From NCBI GenBank assembly GCA_963808815.1, contig CAWEGI010000006.1, positions 1 through 64,000 of the forward strand: a stretch of 64,000 bases of DNA, in the 5' to 3' direction. The stretch comes from DATBLE01 sp963808815. GTDB lineage: Bacteria; Actinomycetota; Thermoleophilia; Gaiellales; Gaiellaceae. Shown in pieces: positions 43,055-51,536 of this stretch. Each line of letters starts with the position of its first letter. Within the stretch, counting starts at the first letter, position 1. Made by a program: the position numbers and the translations under genes. Under the pieces are notes generated by a model that had not been told where the DNA came from, made no database searches, and worked only from the letters and a program-made list of their open reading frames with translations.

Positions 43055-43150
43055 ATGAGCGCCGCGCACAACACCCATTCCGCAGCCCCACTCTCGGTGG
43101 CTGCGCGCGGCCCGATTTCCCTCCTCGTCGTCTCGATTCTCCCCCTCTAG
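43055..43150 (+). CDS. leuL: Branched-chain leader peptide upstream of leuA
   Basis: 31 codons from the ATG at 43055 to the TAG at 43150. The last 11 residues are ISLLVVSILPL: eight of eleven are Leu, Ile or Val, followed at once by the stop. This is the classic form of an attenuation leader, where ribosome stalling senses charged branched-chain tRNA. The stop codon lies in a perfect hairpin (43139-43156), and an upstream stem CGCAGCC/GGCTGCG lies within the coding part. leuA begins 94 nt downstream. A TTGACA at 43013-43018 is a candidate -35. Confidence 0.75.
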   Translation: MSAAHNTHSAAPLSVAARGPISLLVVSILPL

Positions 43151-43156
43151 GGGGAG
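43139..43156 (+). promoter_or_regulatory. Attenuation hairpin overlapping the leader stop codon
   Basis: CTCCCCCTCTAGGGGGAG: a perfect 7-bp stem with a 4-nt loop containing the leader-peptide UAG. A ribosome stalled on the Leu/Ile/Val codons would melt or block it. There is no T tract; a second GC stem (GTCC/GGAC near 43211-43219) precedes the leuA ribosome site GAGGAGG. Control could act on termination or on leuA translation. Confidence 0.55.
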
Positions 43157-43244
43157 CTTTCGACCACGCGCCTCGCAGCGCACACGCCGACCTCACCACA
43201 CCACCGGTACGTCCCCGGACGGGACGAGACGAGGAGGAACTCAG

Positions 43245-44393
43245 TTGCCACCCCGCAGGATCACGATCTTCGACACCACTCTTCGCGACGGCGAGCAGTC
43301 GCCCGGCATCGCCCTGCAGCCCGACGAGAAGGCCGAGATCGCGGCGCAGCTCGAGCGGCTCGGCGTAGACGTGATCGAGGCCGGCTTCCCGATCTCGTCT
43401 CCGGGCGACTTCGAGGGCGTGCAGGCCGTCGCCGGCACAGTGGCCGGCGCAACCGTCGCCGCGCTCGCACGCACGGAGCCGGGCGACCTGGAGGCGGCCG
43501 CCGATGCCCTCGCCGGCGCACGCCGCTCGAGGATCCACGTGTTCATCGCGACGAGCGCGCTGCACATGGCCCGCAAGCTGGGGCTCGAGCCGCCGGAGGT
43601 GCTCGAGCGCGTGCGAACGAGCGTCCGCACCGCAACCGAGCACGCCGACGAGGTCGAGTTCTCGGCCGAGGACGCCACCCGCTCGGAACCGGCGTTCCTC
43701 GCCGAGGTCTGCCGGCAGGCGATCGCGGCCGGCGCGACCACCGTCAACCTCCCGGACACGGTCGGCTACTGCCTGCCCGACGAGCACGAGGCCTTCCTGC
43801 GCCGGATCCAGGTGCTCTGCCCCGAGCTGCGCGCCGCCACCCTCTCCGTCCACTGCCACAACGACCTCGGGCTCGCGGTCGCGAACACGCTCTCCGGGAT
43901 CCGCGCCGGGGCGACCCAGGTCGAGTGCACGGTCAACGGGATCGGCGAGCGGGCGGGCAACGCCGCGCTCGAGGAGGTCGTGATGGCGCTGCGGGTGCGC
44001 GCCGACGAGCTGCGCGCCGAGACCGGTGTGAACGTCGGCGAGATCGGCATCTCGTCGGCGCTCGTCTCCCGCCTGACGGGCTACGCGGTCCAGCGGAACA
44101 AGGCGATCGTGGGCGCGAACGCCTTCGCCCACGAAGCCGGCATCCACCAGGACGGGATGCTGAAGGACGCCGCCACGTACCAGATCATGGATCCGGAGGA
44201 GCTGGGGCTGACCATGACGCTGCCGCTCGGCAAGCATTCCGGACGGCACGCGTTCGCCCGGGCCTGCACCGATGCCGGAATCGATCTGCCGGCCGACGAG
44301 CTACGAACAGCCTTTGCACGGTTCAAGCGACTGGCCGACGACCGCAAGGCCGTGACCCTGTACGACGTCTTCGAGGAGGTGCCCGTCCCATGA
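43245..44393 (+). CDS. leuA: 2-isopropylmalate synthase lacking the regulatory domain
   Basis: 382 aa from a TTG start with GAGGAGG 7 nt upstream. HMGL-like barrel: IFDTTLRDGEQSPGIALQPDEK (metal Asp, catalytic Arg), IEAGFPISSPGDFEGVQAVA, TVNLPDTVGYCLPDEH, LSVHCHNDLGLAVANTLSGI (metal HxH), VNGIGERAGNAALEEVVMAL. Subdomain: EAGIHQDGMLKDAATYQIMDPE and GKHSGRHAF. The chain ends about 120 residues before a full LeuA would, without the leucine-binding LeuA_dimer domain. Feedback inhibition is therefore not expected. ATGA overlap with the next gene. Homocitrate or citramalate synthase is a less likely alternative. Confidence 0.88.
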   Translation: MPPRRITIFDTTLRDGEQSPGIALQPDEKAEIAAQLERLGVDVIEAGFPISSPGDFEGVQAVAGTVAGATVAALARTEPGDLEAAADALAGARRSRIHVFIATSALHMARKLGLEPPEVLERVRTSVRTATEHADEVEFSAEDATRSEPAFLAEVCRQAIAAGATTVNLPDTVGYCLPDEHEAFLRRIQVLCPELRAATLSVHCHNDLGLAVANTLSGIRAGATQVECTVNGIGERAGNAALEEVVMALRVRADELRAETGVNVGEIGISSALVSRLTGYAVQRNKAIVGANAFAHEAGIHQDGMLKDAATYQIMDPEELGLTMTLPLGKHSGRHAFARACTDAGIDLPADELRTAFARFKRLADDRKAVTLYDVFEEVPVP

Positions 44394-45336
44394 GAAGTCA
44401 AAAGAAGTTCACGGTTGCTTGCCTGAGCGGGGACGGCATCGGCCCCGAGCTGATGGCGGAGGCGAGCCGGGCGCTCGCGGAGGCCGGACGCCTGCACCGC
44501 TTCCGCGTCGAGGAGGTGCACGTGCCGTTCGCCGGCGAGGCAGTCAGCCGCTACGGCCATCCGCTGCCGGCGGAGACGCGCGCCGCCTGCCGCCGGGCGG
44601 ACGCGGTCCTGGTCGCGTTGACGAAGGAGCCCGCGCTGGAGGGCGTCAAGTCCGAGCTCGACCTGACCTGGCGCGTTCAGCGGGTGCGGCTCCCCGACGG
44701 TGACATCGCCGTCGTCAGCCCGCTCGACGACCAGCTGGAGCCGTACGTCGTCCGGCGAGCGTTCGATCTCGCCCGCTCGCGCAAGGCGAAGATCGCCGCG
44801 GTCGGGGACGGCCCCACCTGGAGCACGTTCGTCGGCTGGGAGGCGGATCGCCATCCCGGCGTCGAGGTGGAGCGGCTTTCGCTGAGCGAGGCGCTGCCGC
44901 GGCTGATGAACGCGCCCGACGGCTTCTGCGTCGTCGTCACCCAGAAGGCACACGCCGAGCTCGTCTCGGACCTGACCGCAGCCAGCCGCAACGACTCACG
45001 AATCGTCGCCTCGGGCCGGCTGTCCCAGTCCGGCCCAGGCATCTTCGGCCCCACGCACGGATCGGCTCCGGACATCGCAGGGCAGGGCGTTGCCAACCCG
45101 AGCGGGATGCTGCTCGCGGCCGCGCTGATGCTCTCCGAAGGGCTCGGAGAGCAGGCGGCCGGGCGAACGCTGGAGCGTGCGGTCTCGACCGCTCTGGCCT
45201 CCGGCGTCCGCACCGCCGACCTCGACGGCAGCGGCCCGGCCGCGACCACCCGCGACTTCATGGACGCCGTGCTCGAGCTGATGCCGACCACCAGGACGGA
45301 CGTGGAGTTTTTCGAACAGCCTTGGGGACAGGATGA
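44390..45336 (+). CDS. Isopropylmalate/isocitrate dehydrogenase-like protein without catalytic residues
   Basis: About 315 aa. The ends are clearly LeuB-like: FTVACLSGDGIGPELMAEA at the N-terminus and IFGPTHGSAPDIAGQGVANPSGMLLAAALML near the C-terminus. The core is not. By hand alignment to Thermus IPMDH, the catalytic Lys of VDKANVL becomes VGDGPTW, the Tyr loop (GGIYFG) is missing, one metal Asp (QYVDAMAM) is replaced by SLSEALP, and GDILSD is AELVSD. One expected Arg pair (WRVQR) remains. The frame runs on past ilvB's start; an ATGA at 45333 suggests the true stop after one lost base near 45305-45325. Possibly a regulatory pseudoenzyme. Confidence 0.7.
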
Positions 45337-47082
45337 ACCCGGTCCCCAAGACGATTTCCAACGGAGCCGACGCAGTCCTCCGCTCCCTCGAGGCCGAGGC
45401 CGTCGACGTCGCCTTCGGGATCCCGGGCGGCGCGATCCTGCCCGTCTACGACGCGATCGCGCGAGGGACGACCGTGCGGCACGTGCTCGCGCGCCACGAG
45501 CAGGGTGCCGGGCACATGGCCGAGGGCTACGCACGCGCGTCCGGCCGCGTCGGCGTCGCCTTCGCCACGTCGGGCCCGGGAGCGACCAACCTCGTCACCC
45601 CGATCGCCGACGCGTGGATGGACTCGACGCCGCTCGTCTGCATCACCGGCCAGGTACGGAGCCACCTGATCGGGACCGATGCCTTCCAGGAGTGCGACAT
45701 CACCGGCGTGACCACCCCGATCGTCAAGCACTCCTGGCTCGTGCAGGACGTCGAGGAGATCCCGCACGTGCTCAAGGCCGCCTTCCACGTCGCCCGGACC
45801 GGCCGCTGCGGCCCGGTCCTCGTCGACATCCCGCGCGACCTCCAGGAAGCGGCGCTCGACTTCCGGTACCCGGATGCGGTCGACCTCCCCGGCTGGCGGC
45901 CGCCCGTCCGCGGGCACGCGCGGCAGATCGCCGAGGCGGCGCGCCGCATCGCCGCCGCCGAGAAGCCGGTCCTCTATGTCGGCGGCGGCACGCTCAACGC
46001 CGACGCGTGCGCCGAGCTGCTCGACCTCGCCGAGGCGGGTCGTCTCCCGGTGGTCACCACGCTGATGGCGAAGAGCGCCTTCCCCGAGACGCACGATCTG
46101 CACTTCGGATGGCCCGGCATGCACGGTCCCAAGTGGTCGAACCTGGCGATGAACACCTGCGACGTGCTGGTCTCGGTCGGAGCGCGCTTCGACGACCGCG
46201 TGACCGGCAAGCTCGACGCCTTCGCCCCCGGCGCCACCGTCATCCACCTCGATGTCGACGCGGCCGAGATCGACAAGCTGCGCCGCGCGGATGTGCCGGT
46301 CGTCGGGCCGCTCAAGCAGATCCTGGCCGAGCTCGCCGCCGAGGTGCGCCGGCTGCGCGCGACCGGCGGCGACGCTCGAACGGAGCCCTGGCTCCGCCGG
46401 CTCGAGGCCTGGCGCGAGGAGTTCCCACTGCGCTACGGGAACGGCGGGCAGCTCAAGCCCCAGCGCGTGCTCGAGACGCTCCAGGAGCTGACCGCCGGCC
46501 GTGACGACGTGATCTGGACGACGGGCGTGGGCCAGCACCAGATGTGGGCGATGCAGTACCTGCTCTGCGACCGGCCGCGCACCTTCATCACCTCGGGCGG
46601 GCTCGGAACGATGGGCTACGGGATCCCTGCCGCGATCGGCGCGAAGGCGGCGAGGCCCGACGCGACGGTCGTCTGCGTCGACGGCGACGGCTGCTTCCAG
46701 ATGACCAGCCAGGAGCTGGCCACCGCGGTGCTCGAGGACCTGCCGATCGTGACGGTGATCGTCAACAACGGCTACCTCGGGCATGGTCAACCAGTGGCAG
46801 ACCATGTTCTTCGACCAGCGCCGGTCGCACGTGCATCTCACGCACGCCGTACCCGACTACGCCGCGCTCGCGGAGGCCTACGGCGCGGCGGGCTTCACCG
46901 TCTCGGACGAGGGCGACCTCGAGGAGGCACTGGTGGAAGCGCTCGCGTGCGGGCGCACCGCCGTCGTCGACGCGCGGGTGGACGCCGAGGAGCACTGCTT
47001 CCCGATGATCCCGGCGGGCGCGGCCGCGCTCGACATGGTCGAGTACGAGGAGCGCGACGAGACCGAAGTGGTGTCGGCGTGA
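45333..47082 (+). CDS. ilvB: Acetolactate synthase large subunit (one frameshift)
   Basis: About 582 aa; an extra base near 46782 (before ATGGTCAACCAGTGG). Thiamine-diphosphate enzyme: catalytic Glu in VLARHEQGAGHMAEGYARASG, SGPGATNLVTPIADAWMDSTP, FQECDITGVTTPIVKHSW, FAD domain VSVGARFDDRVTGKLDAF, and the metal/ThDP motif VVCVDGDGCFQMTSQELATAV with NNGYLG then MVNQWQTMFF. It makes acetolactate and acetohydroxybutyrate. The GTG of ilvH overlaps its stop. Confidence 0.95.
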
Positions 47083-47589
47083 TCCACACGCTGTCGGTCC
47101 TGGTCGAGAACAAGCCGGGAGCCCTCGTCCGCGTTTGCCAGTTGTTCGCCCGGCGCGGGTACAACATCGAAAGCCTGGCCGTCGGCCCGACGGAGCGGCA
47201 CGACGTGTCGTCGATCACGCTCCGCGTCAACTGCGACCGGCAGCCGCTCGCGCAGATCGAGAAGCAGATGCACAAGCTCGTCAACGTCCTGCGCGTCCGC
47301 GAGCTGGAGGCGGGCGAGGCGGTCGAGCGCGAGCTCGCGCTGATCTCGATCGCGGCGCCTGCCGGAGCGCCGGGCCGAGCTGATGGCGCTCGCCGAGGTC
47401 TTCCAGGCGCGCGTCGCGGACGTCGGGCCGGACTCGATGGTGTTCGAGGTCGTCGGCGAGCCGGAGCAGATCGACTCGTTCGAGGAGCTCGTTCGCCCGC
47501 ACGGCATCCGCGAGCTGTCCCGCACCGGCAGGATCGGGCTCAAGCGCGCGTCCGTCCGCCGCCCCAATCGTCAACGCGTCCTGAACTGA
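47079..47589 (+). CDS. ilvH: Acetolactate synthase regulatory subunit (one frameshift)
   Basis: About 169 aa from the GTG at 47079. ACT domain: IHTLSVLVENKPGALVRVCQLFARRGYNIESLAVGPTE, with the valine-binding NKPGAL/V region intact, and KQMHKLVNVLRVREL. An extra base near 47365 breaks the frame. The restored C-terminal domain reads AELMALAEVFQARVADVG and FEELVRPHGIRELSRTGRIGLKR. It stimulates IlvB and gives valine feedback. Confidence 0.94.
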
Positions 47590-47599
47590 AAGGAGCTTC

Positions 47600-48596
47600 A
47601 TGGCCACGATTCATCGCGACGGCGACCTCGGCCTCCTCGACGGGAAGGTCGCGGTCGTCGGCTACGGCAGCCAGGGCCACGCCCATGCCCTCAACCTCCA
47701 CGACTCGGGGGTCGAGGTCGTGGTCGGGCTGCGCGAAGGCAGCGACTCGCAGCAGGTCGGCCGAGGATGCGGGGCTGTCGGTGGCGACGGTGGCCGAGGC
47801 GGTGCGGGGCGCACAGGTCGTCTCGCTGCTGCTCCCCGATCAGGTCCAGCCCGCCGTGTACGAGGCCGATGTCGCGCCGAACCTCGAGCCGGGCGCCGCC
47901 GTCCTGTTCGCCCACGGCTTCAACGTCCACTACGGACGCATCGCGCCGCCGGCGGAGCACGACGTGATCATGGTCGCGCCCAAGGGGCCCGGCCACATCG
48001 TGCGGCGACTGTTCACGGAGGGCTACGGGACGCCTGCGCTCGTCGCGGTGGCGCAGGACGCGAGCGGCCGCGCGCTCGACCTGGCCCTCGCGTACGCGGC
48101 CGGGATCGGCGCGACGCGGGCCGGGGTGATCGAGACGACCTTCGTCGAGGAGACCGAGAGCGACCTGTTCGGCGAGCAGGCCGTCCTCTGCGGCGGCGTC
48201 ACCGAGCTGATCCGGCTCGGCTTCGAGACGCTGGTCGAGGCGGGCTACCAGCCGGAGATCGCCTACTACGAGTGCCTGCACGAGCTGAAGCTGATCGTCG
48301 ACCTGATCTACGAAGGCGGGTTCTCGGGGATGCGCTTCTCGGTCTCGGACACGGCCGAGTACGGCGACCTCAGCCGCGGGCCACGGGTGATCGACGACCA
48401 CGTCCGCGAGAACATGCGCAAGGTGCTCTCCGACATCCGCGAGGGCTCGTTCGCTCAGGACTGGATCGAGCAGATGAAGACCGGCGAGCCGAAGCTGAAC
48501 GAGCTACGCGATCAGGCTGCGGAGGAGCGGATCGAGACGGTCGGAGCCGAGCTGCGCAGCCTGATGCATCGGGTGCCGCAGACGGACCCAGCGTAG
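47600..48596 (+). CDS. ilvC: Ketol-acid reductoisomerase (one frameshift)
   Basis: About 331 aa, class I. AAAGGAGC ribosome site before the ATG at 47600. The NADPH loop is VAVVGYGSQGHAHALNLHDSG. The frame breaks near 47755 and continues as EDAGLSVATVAEAVRGAQVVSLLLPDQ. VMVAPKGPGHIVRRLF, ETESDLFGEQAVLCGG (metal Asp/Glu), YYECLHELKLIVDLIYEGG and MRFSVSDTAEYGD complete the active site. It acts on the acetolactate made by IlvBH. Confidence 0.95.
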
Positions 48597-48605
48597 GATC
48601 GGGGC

Positions 48606-50303
48606 GTGAGCCCGGGCCCGTACGACTCGCCGGCCGACCCGGCGAAACGACACAGCGCCGCGATCACGGACGGCCCCGACCGCGCCGGCGCGCGGTCGAT
48701 GCTCAAGGGCACCGGCTTCACCGACGAGGACCTGGCGAAGCCGATCATCGGCGTCGCCACCACGTGGATCGAGACGATGCCGTGCAACCTGAACCAGCGC
48801 GAGCTGGCGCAGGACGTGAAGCGAGGGATCCGCGAGGCGGGCGGAACGCCGATGGAGTTCAACACGATCGCGATCTCCGACGGCGTCTCGATGGGCACCG
48901 AGGGAATGCGCGCGAGCCTCGTCTCGCGCGAGGTGATTGCCGACTCGATCGAGCTCGTCGCCCGTGGGCACCTGTTCGACGGACTCGTCTGCCTGGTCGC
49001 CTGCGACAAGACGAATCCCGCCGCGGTGATGGCCCTCGGCCGGCTGGACATCCCTGGAGTGGTGCTGTACACGGGCTCGATCGCGCCGGGGGTGTTCCGC
49101 GGCAAGGACGTGACGGTTGCCGACGTGTACGAGGCGATCGGCGGCCACGCTGCAGGCACGGTGAGCGCAGAGGAGCTGCACGAGCTCGAATCGGTCGCCT
49201 GCCCCGGCGCCGGTGCCTGCGGCGGTCAGTTCACCGCCAACACGATGTCGACGATCATGGAGTTCCTGGGGATCAGCCCGCCCGGGCTGAACGGCATTCC
49301 CGCCCTCTCCCCGAAGAAGGCCGACGCCGCAGAGGAGTGCGGTCGTCTCGTCGTCGATCTCGTCCGCCGCGACCTCCGGCCCTCGCAGATCGTCACGCTG
49401 GAGGCGATCGAGAACGCTGCGGCATCGGTGGTCGCGACCGGCGGGTCGACGAACGGCCTGTTGCACCTGCTCGCGATCGCCCGCGAGTTCGGCCTGGCCT
49501 TCACGATCGACGACTTCGACCTGATCGCCGGCCGCACACCGGTTCTCGCCGACATGAAGCCGTGGGGTCGCTTCCACGCGACCGACGTGTACCGCGCAGG
49601 CGGCGTCGCGCTCGTCGCCCGCGAGCTCGCGAAACAGGGGCTCGTCCACGGGGAGATGCCGACCGTGGACGGCCGCACGCTCGGCGAGGTGGCGACCGCG
49701 GTGGTCGAGACCGAGGGCCAGGAGGTGGTGGCGACGATCGACAGGCCGATCAAGAAGAGCGGCTCGCTCCGGATCCTGCGCGGCAACCTCGCGCCGGACG
49801 GCTGCGTGGTGAAGCTGACCGTCGACCGCACCAAGCACCGCGGGCCGGCCCGTGTCTTCGACACCGAGCAGGACGCGTTCGCCGCGGTGAAGGCCAAACG
49901 GATCCAGCCGGGCGACGTGGTCGTGATCCGCTACGAGGGCCCGGCCGGCGGCCCGGGCATGCCGGAGATGCTCCAGGTGACGGGCGCGATCATCGGGGAG
50001 GGGCTCGGCGACTCGGTCGCGCTGATCACAGACGGCCGTTTCTCCGGCGCGACCCACGGGTTCATGGTCGGGCACGTCGTGCCCGAGGCCCACCGCGGCG
50101 GCCCGATCGCCGCGCTCGCGGAAGGCGACACGATCGTGATCGACGTCGACGCCGGCGAGTTGCGGGTCGAGCTCTCCGACGACGAGATCGCGGCCCGGCT
50201 GGCCGACTGGTCGCCTCCTGCGCCACGCTACGAGAGCGGCGTGCTGGCGAAGTACGCAGCGCTCGTCTCGACGGCGAGCGAGGGAGCAGTCACACGGCCC
50301 TGA
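48606..50303 (+). CDS. ilvD: Dihydroxy-acid dehydratase
   Basis: 565 aa, intact, from a GTG with TAGGAT 6 nt upstream (48594-48599), so it can also be transcribed separately without a leader. The Fe-S ligand cysteines are in ETMPCNLNQ, LVACDKTNPAA and CPGAGACGGQFTANTM. ISDGVSMGTEGMRASLVSREVIADSIE, GGSTNGLLHLLAIA and LITDGRFSGATHGFMVGHVVPEA are also visible. It dehydrates the dihydroxy acids to 2-keto acids for Val, Ile and Leu. Its TGA shares one base with the OLD-nuclease ATG. Confidence 0.96.
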   Translation: MSPGPYDSPADPAKRHSAAITDGPDRAGARSMLKGTGFTDEDLAKPIIGVATTWIETMPCNLNQRELAQDVKRGIREAGGTPMEFNTIAISDGVSMGTEGMRASLVSREVIADSIELVARGHLFDGLVCLVACDKTNPAAVMALGRLDIPGVVLYTGSIAPGVFRGKDVTVADVYEAIGGHAAGTVSAEELHELESVACPGAGACGGQFTANTMSTIMEFLGISPPGLNGIPALSPKKADAAEECGRLVVDLVRRDLRPSQIVTLEAIENAAASVVATGGSTNGLLHLLAIAREFGLAFTIDDFDLIAGRTPVLADMKPWGRFHATDVYRAGGVALVARELAKQGLVHGEMPTVDGRTLGEVATAVVETEGQEVVATIDRPIKKSGSLRILRGNLAPDGCVVKLTVDRTKHRGPARVFDTEQDAFAAVKAKRIQPGDVVVIRYEGPAGGPGMPEMLQVTGAIIGEGLGDSVALITDGRFSGATHGFMVGHVVPEAHRGGPIAALAEGDTIVIDVDAGELRVELSDDEIAARLADWSPPAPRYESGVLAKYAALVSTASEGAVTRP

Positions 50304-51526
50304 TGCCGGCGCGCTCGGAAGAGCCCGAGCCCGGCTCGCCGCCGCGCGCCTCCGCCCGGGCAACGCCCGGTCCGCTGCTCGGCGAGATTCGCGTCGTCAA
50401 TTTCCGTAGCGCACGCCGGCTGTCGCTTCGACCAGGCCCGATCTGTGCGTTCATCGGCGAACCAGGGGCGGGGAAGTCCAACCTGCTCCTCGCCCTCCGC
50501 GCCCTGCTCGACTCGAGCTTCGACCTTTCCACGACCGACATCACCCCGGGAGCGCGCACGCTCTCGATCGAGGCGTCGCTCGCCGACGGTCGAACCGTCT
50601 CGCTCGACGACCGCGGCGAGACCCCTCCGCTCGCGCACTTCCCGACTGCCCTCCGCGGAGGCGATCTCGTGTCGATCACCACGGGCTCTCCCTCCGGAGA
50701 GGCCGCCCACGAGGTGATCCAGGCGGCGCTCGCTCGTGCGCCCGCCCCCCGGGTCGCCCTCATCCGTGGGCTCGAGGCCTGCGCGTCCGAGATCTCGGGC
50801 GTCGTCTTCGCGATCGAGGAACCGGAGCTGTTTCTGGCTCCGCACGCGCACCGGTATCTTCGCCGGCTCTTCCGGCGCCTCGCCGAGAAGGGCAACCAGA
50901 TCTTCTTCACCACGCACGCTCCGGGTCTCCTCAGCATCGCCGCGCTCGACGAGGTCAACCTCGTCACGCGCGACGAGATCGGCGTGACCGCGGTCGAACG
51001 ATTGCGCCCCATCAACGTGGACGACTCGTTCCGGGTCATGTGCGAGTTCGATGCAGAACGCTCCGAGCTCTTCCTCTCGCGGGCCGCCGTGCTCGTGGAG
51101 GGCTTGACCGAGAAGATCACCCTGCCGTTCGTGTTCAGAGCGCTGGGCTACGACCCCGACCGCGAGCAGATCTCCATCGTCGAGTGCGGCGGCAAGTCGA
51201 ACATCCCGCTCTTCATCGAGATCTGTCGACGGGCCAGGGTTCCGTTCGTGGTTGTCCACGACAGCGATCTCCGGCCGGATCGCGAGCCGTCGGAGGCGGA
51301 GCAGAAGCTGAACGCGCTCATCCGTCGGAAGGCTGGCGCGCGGCGGACGGTCGTCCTCGAGCCGGACTTCGAAGGGATCGCCGGCTTCCACGGCAGAAGG
51401 AAGAAGCCCGAGCGCGCCTGGGCACGCCTGGCGCACGCCCGCCCGGAGGAGCTGCCGGAGCCGCTGGTCCGAGCAGTGAGGCTGACAGTCGCGTCGGCAC
51501 ACCCGCGCGAGCCGTCGTACAGCTGA
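50303..51526 (+). CDS. OLD-family ATP-dependent nuclease (AAA + TOPRIM)
   Basis: 407 aa from the ATG at 50303 (TGATG overlap with ilvD). The N-terminal ABC-type ATPase shows Walker A IGEPGAGKSNLLLALRALL and Walker B VVFAIEEPELFLAPHAHRYL, then NQIFFTTHAPGLLSIA. The C-terminal TOPRIM domain has AAVLVEGLTEKITLPFVFRAL (catalytic Glu), ISIVECGGKSNIPLF and FVVVHDSDLRPDRE (DxD). The insert between Walker A and B is short, so this is a compact member. GajA and phage P2 OLD belong to this family, but no helicase partner is adjacent. A housekeeping or defence role is equally open. Confidence 0.88.
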   Translation: MPARSEEPEPGSPPRASARATPGPLLGEIRVVNFRSARRLSLRPGPICAFIGEPGAGKSNLLLALRALLDSSFDLSTTDITPGARTLSIEASLADGRTVSLDDRGETPPLAHFPTALRGGDLVSITTGSPSGEAAHEVIQAALARAPAPRVALIRGLEACASEISGVVFAIEEPELFLAPHAHRYLRRLFRRLAEKGNQIFFTTHAPGLLSIAALDEVNLVTRDEIGVTAVERLRPINVDDSFRVMCEFDAERSELFLSRAAVLVEGLTEKITLPFVFRALGYDPDREQISIVECGGKSNIPLFIEICRRARVPFVVVHDSDLRPDREPSEAEQKLNALIRRKAGARRTVVLEPDFEGIAGFHGRRKKPERAWARLAHARPEELPEPLVRAVRLTVASAHPREPSYS

Positions 51527-51536
51527 CCAACCGACC

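Noticed and set aside
42844..43074. Longer minus-strand ORF upstream of gltB
   Set aside because: It has no family resemblance, lies in the divergent regulatory gap and overlaps the leuA leader. Only the short ATG-TAG peptide within the gap is listed, at low confidence.
50303..51526. Gabija-like or other defence island around the OLD nuclease
   Set aside because: Neighbours are ilvD and ppc; no helicase, toxin, restriction or retron gene is present.
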